DNA from: Aquabacterium sp. A7-Y
GTDB lineage: Bacteria > Pseudomonadota > Gammaproteobacteria > Burkholderiales > Burkholderiaceae_C
DNA: 64,000 nt
NCBI RefSeq assembly: GCF_026153205.1
Contig: NZ_JAPFBW010000020.1
Coordinates: forward strand, 1 to 64,000
Direction of reading: 5' to 3'
Shown here: positions 1 through 8,825 of the stretch, piece after piece
Numbering within the stretch: position 1 is the stretch's first letter
Layout: every line of letters begins with the position of its first letter
Notes under the pieces: model-generated
Told to the model about the DNA's origin: nothing
Database searches by the model: none
What the model saw: the letters and a program-made list of their open reading frames with translations, nothing else
Position numbers and translations under genes: made by a program

Positions 1-264
1 TGCTGGAGCAGCTGTGCGAGCGGCCTCTACAGCGGCGTCTCGCCGGGCGACGGGGCGCGCCGCCTGATGCTCGACGTCTCGCCGCTGCTGCCCGGCACCC
101 AGATCGAGCTGGTGCGCCACGGCACCGGCCTGCTGGTGCGCCTGCACGCGCGCGACGAAGCCACCCGCGAGCTGCTCGACAGCCAGCGCGGCCGGCTGGT
201 CGGCGAGCTGGCCCGACAGGCGGGCGCCGAGGCGCAGGCCGAGATCCAGGTCGAGGTGGTCTGA
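1..264 (+). CDS. sctP: C-terminal part of a type III secretion SctP/HpaP-like protein (5' end outside window)
   Basis: An open frame enters from the left edge and ends 6 bases before sctQ. The visible 87 residues contain a compact beta-rich segment (LPGTQIELVRHGTGLLVRL) followed by a helical stretch with a leucine/arginine pattern. This resembles the C-terminal substrate-specificity-switch domain of the needle-length/ruler family (SctP, HpaP, YscP), whose gene commonly precedes sctQ. A methionine at position 67 lies inside the domain and is unlikely to be the true start. The family call rests mainly on position and on this fold-like pattern; sequence in this family is poorly conserved. Confidence 0.6.
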   Translation, partial: CWSSCASGLYSGVSPGDGARRLMLDVSPLLPGTQIELVRHGTGLLVRLHARDEATRELLDSQRGRLVGELARQAGAEAQAEIQVEVV

Positions 265-270
265 CGCACC

Positions 271-1395
271 ATGGAGCCTGATGTGACCCTCCGCGACGAT
301 CTCGCCGCCGCCGTGCCGACGGTGGACCCGGCCGTGGCCGTCGCGGTCAACCAATGGCTGGCGCGGCGCCGTTCGGCCCGCTTCCAGATCGGCCAGCGCG
401 CCTATGCGCTGCGCTGGAAGCCGGCCCCGGCCCGCCTGGCGCTCGGCGCCGCCGGTTTCGTGCTCGAATGCGCCAGCGGCGCGCACCGCTTCGGCATTGC
501 GCTGGAGGACATCGGCGTGATCGACGCCCGCTTGGCGGGCGCGCCGTTCTCCCAGCTGCCGGTGGCGGCCCGCGACCTGGTGGCCGAGCGTGTGCTCGAC
601 GACTTCCTGCGCCTGCTGCCGCCGCGCCTGTCGGCCGGCCTGGAGCTGCTCGCGCTGCGCTGGCCGACCGGTGGCTGGGACGTGCCCGCCTGCGCCCTCG
701 GCTACACCCTTCAACGCGATCCCGACGGCGGCTCCGGCGACGGCCTGCTGTTCGCCGACGGCCCGGCCACGCTGGCCTGGCTGGATGCGGCCCTGCCCGC
801 CACACCCGACCCCGCCGCCGACGCCCGGTTCGCCGGCGTGCCGCTGCGTGTTTACGTCGAGCTGCCGGGCATCCGCGTGAGCCTGGCCCAGTTGCGCGAG
901 CTCGAAGCCGGCGACGTCGTGCAGCTCCCCGGGGCGCAGCTCAGCCCGCGCGGCATGTCCGCCACGCTGCGCGCCCGCGGACACGCCGACTGGCGCTGGC
1001 GCTGCACGGTGCGCCGGCGCACCGTCAGCCTGGAACCCACCCCGGTGGAGCGCGTCGACATCGCGCTGGCCGGGCATGTCGAGGCGCTCGATGCCGCCGC
1101 GGCCCTTTCCCCACCTGACGATGCGATGAAGATGCACCCGCTGTCCGATGTCGAGCTGCCGCTGAGCTTCACGCTCGGCGAACGCCTGTTGACGCTAGAC
1201 GAGATCGAGCGCCTGCAACCCGGCCAGACGCTGGAGTTGCCGCAAGATGCGACGGACGCCACCGTCCGCATCGAGGTCCACGGCGTCGCGGTGGCCGAGG
1301 GCCAGCTGATCCTGATGGGCCGCAAGCTCGGGGTGCGGGTGGTCCGCACCTTCGAGACCCGGGTCGAGTCCGGCAGCGGCCCGGCCGCCGCTTGA
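271..1395 (+). CDS. sctQ: Type III secretion cytoplasmic ring (sorting platform) protein SctQ
   Basis: A 374-aa protein. The last ~85 residues form a SpoA (surface presentation of antigens) domain, recognisable from the VELPLSFTLGERLLTLDEIE segment and the GVAVAEGQLILMGRKLGVRV end. SctQ/YscQ/HrcQ is the homologue of flagellar FliM/FliN and builds the cytoplasmic sorting platform under the export gate. The N-terminal 280 residues are variable, as is usual in the family. It sits between sctP and sctR, its usual neighbours, and the stop is 12 bases before the sctR start, so an operon is almost certain. An internal SpoA-only product (SctQ-C), known in some systems, could not be confirmed. Confidence 0.9.
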   Translation: MEPDVTLRDDLAAAVPTVDPAVAVAVNQWLARRRSARFQIGQRAYALRWKPAPARLALGAAGFVLECASGAHRFGIALEDIGVIDARLAGAPFSQLPVAARDLVAERVLDDFLRLLPPRLSAGLELLALRWPTGGWDVPACALGYTLQRDPDGGSGDGLLFADGPATLAWLDAALPATPDPAADARFAGVPLRVYVELPGIRVSLAQLRELEAGDVVQLPGAQLSPRGMSATLRARGHADWRWRCTVRRRTVSLEPTPVERVDIALAGHVEALDAAAALSPPDDAMKMHPLSDVELPLSFTLGERLLTLDEIERLQPGQTLELPQDATDATVRIEVHGVAVAEGQLILMGRKLGVRVVRTFETRVESGSGPAAA

Positions 1396-1407
1396 TCAGG
1401 AGGTCGT

Positions 1408-2070
1408 GTGTTCGCCACCGGCATGCCGGATCCCGCCGTCGTCATCGTCAGCTTCGCACTGCTGGGGCTGGCACCTTTCGTCGCCGTGATGGTCACCAGC
1501 TTCGCCAAGCTGGTGGTGGTGATGAGCCTGGTGCGCAACGCACTGGGCGTGCAGCAGGTGCCGCCCAACATGGTGCTCAACGGGCTGGCGCTGGTGCTCT
1601 CCTTGTACGTGATGGCCCCGGTGGTGCAGGACGTGCAGACCGCCGCGCAGGCCCAGATCAAACCCGGCCAGGGGGTCGGCGGGGCCCAGGTGTTCGACAT
1701 GCTGGGCGCCGCGCGCGAGCCGCTGCGGGCCTTCCTCGGCAAGCACGCCCAGCCGGCCGAACGCGAGTTTTTCGTGCGCTCGGCGGCCCGCATCTGGCCC
1801 AAGGAGAAGGCCGAGGCCCTGACCCGCGACGACCTGCTGGTGCTGGTGCCGGCCTTCACGGTCAGCGAGCTGACCGCCGCCTTCAAGATCGGCCTGCTGC
1901 TCTACATCGTGTTTGTCGTCATCGACCTGGTGGTCGCCAGCATCCTGGTGGCGCTGGGCATGATGATGTTCTCGCCCACCGTGGTCTCGGTGCCGCTGAA
2001 GCTGCTGCTGTTCGTGATGCTGGACGGCTGGTCCAAGCTGGTCCACGGCCTCATCCTCACCTACCAGTGA
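1408..2070 (+). CDS. sctR: Type III secretion export gate protein SctR
   Basis: A 220-aa FliP/HrcR-family membrane protein. It has the conserved LAPFVAVMVTSFAKLVVVMSL first helix, the VRNALGVQQVPPNMVLNGLA motif and the C-terminal helices ending MLDGWSKLVHGLILTY. SctR forms the pentameric core of the SctRST export gate in the inner membrane. The start chosen is GTG at 1408 because AGGAGG lies at 1398-1403 with four-base spacing; the ATG at 1420 is too far from it. Length matches the family. Confidence 0.97.
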   Translation: MFATGMPDPAVVIVSFALLGLAPFVAVMVTSFAKLVVVMSLVRNALGVQQVPPNMVLNGLALVLSLYVMAPVVQDVQTAAQAQIKPGQGVGGAQVFDMLGAAREPLRAFLGKHAQPAEREFFVRSAARIWPKEKAEALTRDDLLVLVPAFTVSELTAAFKIGLLLYIVFVVIDLVVASILVALGMMMFSPTVVSVPLKLLLFVMLDGWSKLVHGLILTYQ

Positions 2071-2091
2071 CCTCCAGAGAAGGAAACCACC

Positions 2092-2358
2092 ATGGACCTG
2101 GCCACCCTGGCGCTGCACATCCGTCAAGCCCTGGTGCTGATCCTGATGCTTTCGCTGCCGGTGGTGATCATCAGCGCCGTGGTCGGCCTGGTGGTGGCCT
2201 TCCTGCAGGCCGTGACCCAGGTGCAGGACCAGACCACCCCCTTCGCGATCAAGCTGGTCGCCGCGGTCGCCACGCTGGCGCTCGGCGCCTCCTGGATGGG
2301 CGGCGCGCTGTTCAACTTCGGCGAGCAGATGCTGCTGGCCATTCCGGCCGTCAAATGA
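2092..2358 (+). CDS. sctS: Type III secretion export gate protein SctS
   Basis: An 88-aa protein with two transmembrane hairpin helices, typical of FliQ/HrcS. Diagnostic features are LPVVIISAVVGLVVAFLQAV, the VTQVQDQT loop and the C-terminal MLLAIPAV. SctS packs around SctR/SctT to complete the export gate. A purine-rich GAGAAGGAAA ribosome-binding site precedes the ATG. It lies 21 bases after sctR. Confidence 0.97.
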   Translation: MDLATLALHIRQALVLILMLSLPVVIISAVVGLVVAFLQAVTQVQDQTTPFAIKLVAAVATLALGASWMGGALFNFGEQMLLAIPAVK

Positions 2359-2374
2359 GGAGGCCCGCGCGCGC

Positions 2375-3181
2375 ATGTCGGCCGTCCAGGAAACCCTGAG
2401 CTGGCAGCACCAGCTGCTCGTCATCGGCCTGCTGATGGCCCGGATGCTGGTGGCCCTGTCCTTCATCCCGCTGTTTGTCGGCAGCTCGGTGCCGACCACG
2501 GTGCGTCTGGTGTTTGTCGCCGGCCTGACGCTGGCGGTGTTGCCGCTGGCGCTGGCCGACCCGGCGCTGCGGCAGGCCGTGCCCTCGGCCGGCGTGCTGG
2601 GCCTGGTGCTCAAGGAAGGCGCGCTCGGTCTGGTGCTGGGGCTGATGTGCGGCATCGCCTTCTGGGGCGTGCATGCGGCCGGCTCCATCGTCGAGTACCA
2701 GGCCGGCCTCACCGTCGCCACCGCGATCGATCCGCTCACCGGGCAGGAGGACTCCATTGTCGGCGGCCTGTTCATGAATCTTTTCACCCTGCTGTTCCTC
2801 GCCACCGGCGGGCTGCTGGCGCTGATCGGCATGCTGCTGGAGAGCTACACGGTGTGGCCGCTGTCCAGCATGACGCCGGTGGTCGGCAATCTCAAGCTCG
2901 TGGCAGTGGTCATCGGCGGGCTGGGCGAGCTGCTGCTGATCGCGCTCAAGGTCGCCGTGCCCTTCGTGATCCTGATGCTGGTGGTGGAGATCGCGCTCGG
3001 CCTGCTGTCGCGTTTCGCGCCCCAGCTCAACGTGTTTTTCCTGTCGCTGCCGCTCAAGATGATCGTGCTCACCGGCCTGATCCTGCTGTATGCCACCGTG
3101 ATGACGGACGGCCTGCGCGGCCTGCCGGTGACCGACTTCGGGGCCTTGCTGCTACTGCTGAGAAAGGCCACCGATGGCTGA
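2375..3181 (+). CDS. sctT: Type III secretion export gate protein SctT
   Basis: A 268-aa FliR/HrcT-family membrane protein with about six hydrophobic helices. The conserved central block EYQAGLTVATAIDPLTGQED and the LLSRFAPQLNVFFLSLPLK motif are present. SctT is the single-copy subunit capping the export gate. Its end overlaps the sctU start by 8 bases, which suggests translational coupling. Confidence 0.96.
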   Translation: MSAVQETLSWQHQLLVIGLLMARMLVALSFIPLFVGSSVPTTVRLVFVAGLTLAVLPLALADPALRQAVPSAGVLGLVLKEGALGLVLGLMCGIAFWGVHAAGSIVEYQAGLTVATAIDPLTGQEDSIVGGLFMNLFTLLFLATGGLLALIGMLLESYTVWPLSSMTPVVGNLKLVAVVIGGLGELLLIALKVAVPFVILMLVVEIALGLLSRFAPQLNVFFLSLPLKMIVLTGLILLYATVMTDGLRGLPVTDFGALLLLLRKATDG

Positions 3182-4250
3182 CAGCAACAGCAGCGCCCAG
3201 CAGAAAACCGAGGCACCGACCCCGCGGCGCCTGCGTGACGCGCGACGCAAGGGCGAGGTGCCGAAGAGCCGCGACTGGACCGCCGCTGCCGTGCTGCTGG
3301 CGCTGGGGGTCTGGCTGACCCTGGCCGGCGACGCCACGCTGGAGGGCTTGAAGGCCCTCATCGCCCGCGCGCTGCAGCACGACCTGCGGGCCCTGCAGGC
3401 CGGCGGCAGCGCCGCGCCGCTGCTCGGCGAGCTCGTGCGCGAGGCGCTGTGGCTGGTGCTGCCGCCGGTCGCGCTGCTGCTGGCCGTCAGCCTGCTGGCT
3501 GCCTGGGTGCAGGTGGGTGCGCTGTTCTCGATGGAGCCGGTCACGCCGCAGCTGCAGCGCCTCAGCCCGACGCAGGGTGTCAAGCGCCTGTTTTCCCTGC
3601 AGACCGTGGTGGAGCTGCTCAAGCTGGTGCTCAAGACCGTCGTGCTGGGTGTCATCGTGACCGTCATCGCGCTGGCGACCATGCCCGAGTTCCTGCGCGC
3701 GCACTGGCTGCCCTTGCAGGCGCTGATGCCGCTGGCCACCGGCTCGCTGAGCCAGCTGCTGTGGCCGGCGGTGATCAGTTTCCTGGCCGTCGCGGCCTTC
3801 GACCTGTGGTTCCAGCGCTGGCAGCACCTGCGCCAGCTGCGCATGACACGCGAGGAGGTCAAGCGCGACCACCGCGAGATGGAGGGCGACCCGATGCTCA
3901 AGGGCAAGCGCCGCCAGCTTCACGAGGAAATCGCGATGAACAGCATGCTCGACAAGGTGCGCACCGCGACCGTGGTGGTGGTCAACCCGACCCACATCGC
4001 GGTGGCCTTGTACTACCAGCCGGGCGAGACCGACCTGCCGGTGGTGGTCGCCAAGGGCGCCGACCATGTCGCCCAGGCCATCCGCGAGGTGGCCGAGCGC
4101 CACGGCGTGCCGGTGCTGCAGGACGTCGGCCTGGCGCGCCGGCTGGCCGAGCAGGCGCCGCTCGACGAGTTCATTCCCGACGAGTTCATCGAGCCGGTGG
4201 CGGCGGTGCTGCGCTGGGTGCGCGAAGTCCACGCCGGGTTCCGGCCATGA
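3174..4250 (+). CDS. sctU: Type III secretion autoprotease/switch protein SctU
   Basis: A 358-aa FlhB/HrcU-family protein. The N-terminal cytosolic motif KTEAPTPRRLRDARRKGEV is followed by four transmembrane helices and a cytoplasmic domain holding the autocleavage motif NPTH at residues 271-274. Cleavage between Asn and Pro controls the switch from early to late substrates. The gene overlaps sctT by 8 bases and sctV by 4 bases (ATGA). Confidence 0.97.
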   Translation: MADSNSSAQQKTEAPTPRRLRDARRKGEVPKSRDWTAAAVLLALGVWLTLAGDATLEGLKALIARALQHDLRALQAGGSAAPLLGELVREALWLVLPPVALLLAVSLLAAWVQVGALFSMEPVTPQLQRLSPTQGVKRLFSLQTVVELLKLVLKTVVLGVIVTVIALATMPEFLRAHWLPLQALMPLATGSLSQLLWPAVISFLAVAAFDLWFQRWQHLRQLRMTREEVKRDHREMEGDPMLKGKRRQLHEEIAMNSMLDKVRTATVVVVNPTHIAVALYYQPGETDLPVVVAKGADHVAQAIREVAERHGVPVLQDVGLARRLAEQAPLDEFIPDEFIEPVAAVLRWVREVHAGFRP

Positions 4251-6391
4251 AGGAAAGCATGAAAAACCCCTCAAGCCCCGCCCGCTCGGCCGCCTCCTGG
4301 CACGGCGCGGCCGGATCGGCCGGCCGCTGGCTGGCCTGGACCCGCCATCCCGAGCTCGGCCTGGTGGTGCTGGTGGTCGCGGTCATCGCCTTGATGGTGG
4401 TGCCGCTGCCGCCCTTCGCGCTGGACAGCCTGATCGCGCTCAACCTGACCCTGTCGGTGGTGCTGCTGATGCAGTCGCTGCATGTGCGCTCGCCGCTCGG
4501 GCTGTCGACCTTTCCCAGCCTGCTGCTGCTGAGCACCTTGTTCCGGCTGGCGCTCAACATCGCGTCGACGCGACAGATCCTGCTGCAGGGCAACGCCGGC
4601 CGCATCATCGAGACCTTCGGCAAGCTGGTGGTGGGCGGCGACGTGGTGGTGGGGGCTGTGGTCTTCCTCATCATCGCGGCGGTGCAGTTCATCGTCATCG
4701 CCAAGGGTTCGGAGCGGGTCGCCGAGGTCGGCGCGCGCTTCAGCCTGGACGCCATGCCCGGCAAGCAGATGAGCATCGACGCGGACCTGCGCGCCGGCAT
4801 CATCGACAAGGACGCCGCGCAGCGCCGCCGCGCCGCCATCGAGAGCGAAAGCCAGCTCTACGGCGCGCTCGACGGCGCGATGAAGTTCGTCAAGGGCGAC
4901 GCGATCGCCGGCTTGCTGATCGCGGCGATCAACATCGTCGCCGGCCTCGCGATCGGCATCCTGCGCCGCGGCATGACGGCCGGCGACGCGCTGGACACCT
5001 ATGCGGTGCTGACGGTGGGCGACGCGCTGGTCTCGCAGATCCCCTCGCTGTTCGTCTCGATCTCGGCCGGCATCCTGATCACGCGCGTGTCCGACCCGCG
5101 CAGCGGGCCGGCCAGCCTGGGCCAGGAGATCGCCGGCCAGCTGCGCGCCCAGCCCAAGGCCTTGCTGATCGGCGGTGTGGTGATCATGGCACTGACCCTG
5201 GTGCCGGGGCTGCCGGCGCTGCAGTTCCTGGTGCTGGGCGGGGCGGTCGCCTGGGGCGGCCACTACCTGCTCTACGCACGCCCGCGCTACCGGCATGCCG
5301 CCGACACGCCGATGCCGGCGATGCGGCGCGAAGGCAGCGAGCAGGTGCCGAGCCTGGTGGAGCGCAGCGAGCTGCCGCTTGCGACGCCGCTGTCGCTGCA
5401 GGTCTGGCCCGGTTTCGAGGCGGCCGTCTCGCCCGCTGCGCTGGACGAGCAGCTGCAGCACACCCGGCGCGCGCTGAGCCAGGAGCTGGGTCTGCCCTTC
5501 CCCGGCCTGACCGTGCGCATCAACACGCGCCTGGCGGCCGGTGAGTACGTCGTGCTGGTCAACGACGTGCCGGTCTCGAAAAGCCTGTTGCCGGCGCAGC
5601 TGCGCTGGCTGCCGGTCGAGCCCGGCGAGGAGGCCCAGCGTCGCCTGCCGCCGCACCGCACGCCGCCGCCCGGCCTGTGGAGCGGACAGGCGGTGCTGGT
5701 GCCGGCCGACAAGCCCGGCCGCGGCGTGACGCCGCTGAGCCACGAACAGCATCTCGCCCGCCACCTGTTGGCCCAGCTGCGCCGCCATGCCGACGAGTTC
5801 ATCGGCGTGCAGGAAACCCAGTGGCTGCTGCGCCGCCTGGCCGAGCAGCACCCGGACCTGGAGAAGGAGCTGCAGCGCGTCTGCCCGGCCAGCCGCACCG
5901 CCGAGGTACTGAAGCGCCTCGTGCGCGAGGGGGTCTCGCTCCGCAACCTGCGCGACATCGCGCATGCGCTGGTCGACTGGGCGCCGAAGGAAAAGGACAC
6001 CGTACTGCTGACCGAATACGTGCGCAGCGCCCTGTCGCGGCAGATCACCTGGCGTTTCGCCGGCGAGGGCCGCAGCCTGCCGGCGCTGGTGCTGCACCCC
6101 TCGCTGGAGCAGCAGCTGCACGCGGCGCGCCGACAGACCAGCACGGGCACCGTGTTGATGCTGGATCCGGCCATGGGTCGCAAGCTCGCGGCCCGCATCG
6201 GCCAGGCCCTGCAGCAGCCGCCCAAGCCGGGCAGCCCGCCACATGCGCGCACCGTGCTGCTGACCTCGCTGGAGCTGCGGCCCTATGTGCGCAAGTTCAT
6301 CGAGCAGGACCTGCCGCTGCTGCCGGTGCTGTCCTACCAGGAGCTGGCGCCGGACACCCACATCAATGCCCTGGGGACGGTCGAGTTGTGA
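4247..6391 (+). CDS. sctV: Type III secretion export gate protein SctV
   Basis: A 714-aa FlhA/HrcV-family protein. About eight transmembrane helices fill the first ~340 residues, followed by the cytoplasmic nonameric-ring domain. Conserved signatures include TLFRLALNIASTRQILL, DAMPGKQMSIDADLRAG and GDALVSQIPSLFVSISAGI. The start at 4247 overlaps the sctU stop as ATGA. A second in-frame ATG at 4259 has AAGGA just upstream and is an equally credible start (710 aa). SctV forms the export ring that receives chaperone-substrate complexes. It is the last sct gene in the window; no ATPase, secretin or needle gene follows. Confidence 0.97.
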   Translation: MKESMKNPSSPARSAASWHGAAGSAGRWLAWTRHPELGLVVLVVAVIALMVVPLPPFALDSLIALNLTLSVVLLMQSLHVRSPLGLSTFPSLLLLSTLFRLALNIASTRQILLQGNAGRIIETFGKLVVGGDVVVGAVVFLIIAAVQFIVIAKGSERVAEVGARFSLDAMPGKQMSIDADLRAGIIDKDAAQRRRAAIESESQLYGALDGAMKFVKGDAIAGLLIAAINIVAGLAIGILRRGMTAGDALDTYAVLTVGDALVSQIPSLFVSISAGILITRVSDPRSGPASLGQEIAGQLRAQPKALLIGGVVIMALTLVPGLPALQFLVLGGAVAWGGHYLLYARPRYRHAADTPMPAMRREGSEQVPSLVERSELPLATPLSLQVWPGFEAAVSPAALDEQLQHTRRALSQELGLPFPGLTVRINTRLAAGEYVVLVNDVPVSKSLLPAQLRWLPVEPGEEAQRRLPPHRTPPPGLWSGQAVLVPADKPGRGVTPLSHEQHLARHLLAQLRRHADEFIGVQETQWLLRRLAEQHPDLEKELQRVCPASRTAEVLKRLVREGVSLRNLRDIAHALVDWAPKEKDTVLLTEYVRSALSRQITWRFAGEGRSLPALVLHPSLEQQLHAARRQTSTGTVLMLDPAMGRKLAARIGQALQQPPKPGSPPHARTVLLTSLELRPYVRKFIEQDLPLLPVLSYQELAPDTHINALGTVEL

Positions 6392-6535
6392 GTCGCCCGG
6401 CCGGGCGTTCCGCCCCGCGGCGTCTGCTTGACCATGCCTGGGAATCGCTGGCCCCCCGAAACGAGGGAGCCAGGCCGCGAAGTCGCGTCCTGCTCGCTAC
6501 ACTGCGCGCCGACACCTACAACAGCGGAGAGGATC

Positions 6536-7141
6536 ATGCGCATCAAAAACAAGACTTCACGCCTTCTTGCGGCGGCCGGCGTTTTTGCCGCCTGCTTGTT
6601 GCCTCTGGCAGCGGCGGCCAAGGGTCGCATCCCCGCGGATGAATGCAAGGAGATCGCGAAAAACCAGAAGAGCAAACAGCCCCTGGCCTACATCGCCGAA
6701 ACGACCTTCGGCACGCTGGTCAAGCGGGACGGCAACCCGGATATCGCGATCATCCGGGAATTGCTGGACTGTGGCGCGGACCCGAACCTCAGGTCCGACG
6801 GCGGGCAGTACGGGCTTCACTGGGCGGCCTACTACGGCAATGTCGAACTGGTCGAACTGCTGGTCAGCAAGGGCGCCAAGATCAACGCCATGTCGGACCA
6901 CGAAAGCCGATACGTCTTGCACGGGGGTTATACGCCACTGCACATGGCCCTGGCCGGCATGGCGCACGCCGGCTACGACAATCGCGTCGAGAACGTGAAG
7001 ATCATCGAAGTCCTGCTGAAGCACGGCGCGGACCGGACCATCAAGGACCGCCACGGCGACAACCCCGACAACTGGGGCACGCCCTACCAGGAAGCGATGC
7101 GCCTGAAGTTCGACAAGGTCGCGGCACTGCTCAAGTTCTGA
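6536..7141 (+). CDS. Exported ankyrin-repeat protein
   Basis: A 201-aa protein. The start at 6536 follows GGAGAGG and gives a clean Sec signal peptide (RLLAAAGVFAACLLPLAAAA, cleavage near residue 27). The mature part has at least three ankyrin repeats: ELLDCGADPNLRSDGG/LHWAAYYGNVELVELLVSKGA, a degenerate middle one with TPLHMALAG, and IIEVLLKHGADRTIKDRHG. Ankyrin repeats mediate protein binding, so a periplasmic scaffold or inhibitor role is possible, but the partner is unknown. It lies 144 bases after sctV. The Sec signal argues against it being a type III substrate, so I do not treat it as part of the secretion operon. Confidence 0.85.
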   Translation: MRIKNKTSRLLAAAGVFAACLLPLAAAAKGRIPADECKEIAKNQKSKQPLAYIAETTFGTLVKRDGNPDIAIIRELLDCGADPNLRSDGGQYGLHWAAYYGNVELVELLVSKGAKINAMSDHESRYVLHGGYTPLHMALAGMAHAGYDNRVENVKIIEVLLKHGADRTIKDRHGDNPDNWGTPYQEAMRLKFDKVAALLKF

Positions 7142-7255
7142 GGGTCGCCGGTGCATCGAGCGGTGCGGATCTCGCGCCGCTCGACGCACTGAACGATCCG
7201 TGCGCCGGCTTCGAGCCCTCGTGCAAGAACGGCGCTGCTGCGGCAACATCGACCC

Positions 7256-8392
7256 ATGGCCCGGATCACGCTCGATCACCTGCGGCGCTATGCCGTCGCC
7301 CGAACCCTCACATCGCCAACCACGCTGCTGCGTGCGATCGACCGGCTGGGCTTCGTGCAGGCCGACCCCATCCGTGCGCCGGCCCGTGCGCAAGACCTGA
7401 TCCTGAGGCACCGCGTCAAGGACTACCTGGCCGGTGATCTCGAACGCCGCTACCCGCGCCTGCCGGTCGAGGAAGACTGCCTGGTCAACTACGGCTTCCT
7501 GCCGCGGCGGCACCTGGCGCTGATGCATCCGCGAGTGCCACACCGGGTCTGGGACGCAGCGACCCGGCGCCGGGCTGAAGAACTCCTTGCCTTCGTGCGC
7601 GAGCGCAAGCGGGTCCACCCGCGCGAGGTCGAGGCGCACTTCGCGCACGGCCGCATCACCAACTACTGGGGCGGCTCCAGCGCCGCCACCACGCACCTGC
7701 TCGACGGCATGCACTACCGCGGCCTGCTGCGCGTGGCGCGGCGCGACAAGGGCATCCGGATCTACGAGGCGGCGGCGCATCCACCGGTCGATGACAGCCC
7801 GGCGGCCCAGGCCGAGCGCGCCGCCGCCCTGATGGAGCTCGTGGTGCGCCAGTACGCGCCGCTGCCGGCCAGCAGCCTGGGTTTTGTCGTGCGCATGCTG
7901 GACTACGGCGCGCCCCAGCTCGGCACGGCGGTGCGTCACGCCTTGCGCGGCGCGCGCGAGCGACTGGCCGGCGCCGAGGTGGACGGCCTGTGGTGGTACT
8001 GGCCCGCCGATGAAAATCCGGCCTCCCGCCGCCACCTGCCGGACGACGCCGTGCGCCTGCTCGCGCCCTTCGACCCGGTGGTCTGGGACCGCACCCGCTT
8101 TCAGCTGCTGTGGGGCTGGGTCTACAAGTTCGAGGCCTACACCCCGGCCGCGCAACGGCGCTTCGGCTACTACGCGCTGCCGATGCTGTGGCGCGATCAG
8201 GTGATCGGGTGGGCCAATCTGTCGCTGCAGGGCGGCCGGCTAGCAGCGGCGGCCGGTTATGTGGAGGGTGCAGCGCCGGCCGAGCCGGGTTTTCACGCAG
8301 CGCTGACTGAAGAGTTGGCGGCGGTCGGCCGGTTTCTCGGGCTGGAGCGCGAGAGCCTGCTTGCGGCCGGTCAGGGCATCGGCGTTTCGTAG
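7256..8392 (+). CDS. YcaQ/AlkX-type winged-helix DNA glycosylase family protein
   Basis: A 378-aa protein of the HTH_42 (former DUF1006) family: tandem winged-helix modules with an HRVKDYLAGDLERRYPRLPVE N-terminal block and an ITNYWGG segment. The GFVQADPIRAP motif matches the Q-x-D type active site of AlkX/YcaQ enzymes, which unhook DNA interstrand crosslinks; the related AlkZ group uses Q-x-Q. I infer a role in alkylation or crosslink repair. The ATG at 7256 begins the conserved ARITLDHLRRYAVARTL segment. The 3' end overlaps the convergent GNAT gene by 22 bases. Confidence 0.8.
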   Translation: MARITLDHLRRYAVARTLTSPTTLLRAIDRLGFVQADPIRAPARAQDLILRHRVKDYLAGDLERRYPRLPVEEDCLVNYGFLPRRHLALMHPRVPHRVWDAATRRRAEELLAFVRERKRVHPREVEAHFAHGRITNYWGGSSAATTHLLDGMHYRGLLRVARRDKGIRIYEAAAHPPVDDSPAAQAERAAALMELVVRQYAPLPASSLGFVVRMLDYGAPQLGTAVRHALRGARERLAGAEVDGLWWYWPADENPASRRHLPDDAVRLLAPFDPVVWDRTRFQLLWGWVYKFEAYTPAAQRRFGYYALPMLWRDQVIGWANLSLQGGRLAAAAGYVEGAAPAEPGFHAALTEELAAVGRFLGLERESLLAAGQGIGVS

Positions 8393-8820
8393 TGTTTGAC
8401 GAAACGGCGCTCGTCCGGCAGGTACCCCCGTCGCTGGTAGAAGGCATGGGCCTCTGCCCGGTGATCGCCGCTGGTGACCTCCGCCCGCACACAAGCTCGA
8501 TCGCGGAAGTAGCGGTCCGCCGCCTCCACGAGGCCGGTGCCGACGCCACGACCCCGGGCCGCCTCGGAGACGATCAGGGAGGTGATGCGCCCGAGGCGCC
8601 CCTCGGCGTGAAAAAGTTCGACAACGTGAAGGCTGATGACACCGAGCAGCGCCCCGTCTTCTTCGACGACCATCACCTTGTCGTTCAGCCCTTGCGCAAA
8701 CACCTCGAGCTTGCGCCGCAGCAGCTCCGGCGTGGCGGGATATCCGAGTTCAAGCAGGAGTGCCGCGATGGCGTCGGCATCTTCGGATCGGGCTTCTCTG
8801 ATCATCGCGTCGCTTTCCAC
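8371..8820 (-). CDS. GNAT-family N-acetyltransferase next to a Phd/YefM antitoxin
   Basis: A 149-aa acetyltransferase with the complete GNAT fold. MIREARSEDADAIAALLLEL is the N-terminal strand-helix, ITSLIVSEAARGRGVGTGLV is the acetyl-CoA-binding R/Q-x-x-G-x-G/A region, and AHAFYQRRGYLPDERRF is the C-terminal motif. Translation may begin at GTG 8820 or ATG 8805, the latter giving the canonical GNAT N-terminus; GGAAAG lies about 10 bases before it. The gene starts 5 bases after the antitoxin stop and is probably co-transcribed with it. The substrate is unknown: it may be a small-molecule acetyltransferase or, given the context, the toxin of the pair. Confidence 0.85.
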   Translation of the reverse strand: MESDAMIREARSEDADAIAALLLELGYPATPELLRRKLEVFAQGLNDKVMVVEEDGALLGVISLHVVELFHAEGRLGRITSLIVSEAARGRGVGTGLVEAADRYFRDRACVRAEVTSGDHRAEAHAFYQRRGYLPDERRFVKHYETPMP

Positions 8821-8825
8821 GAAGT

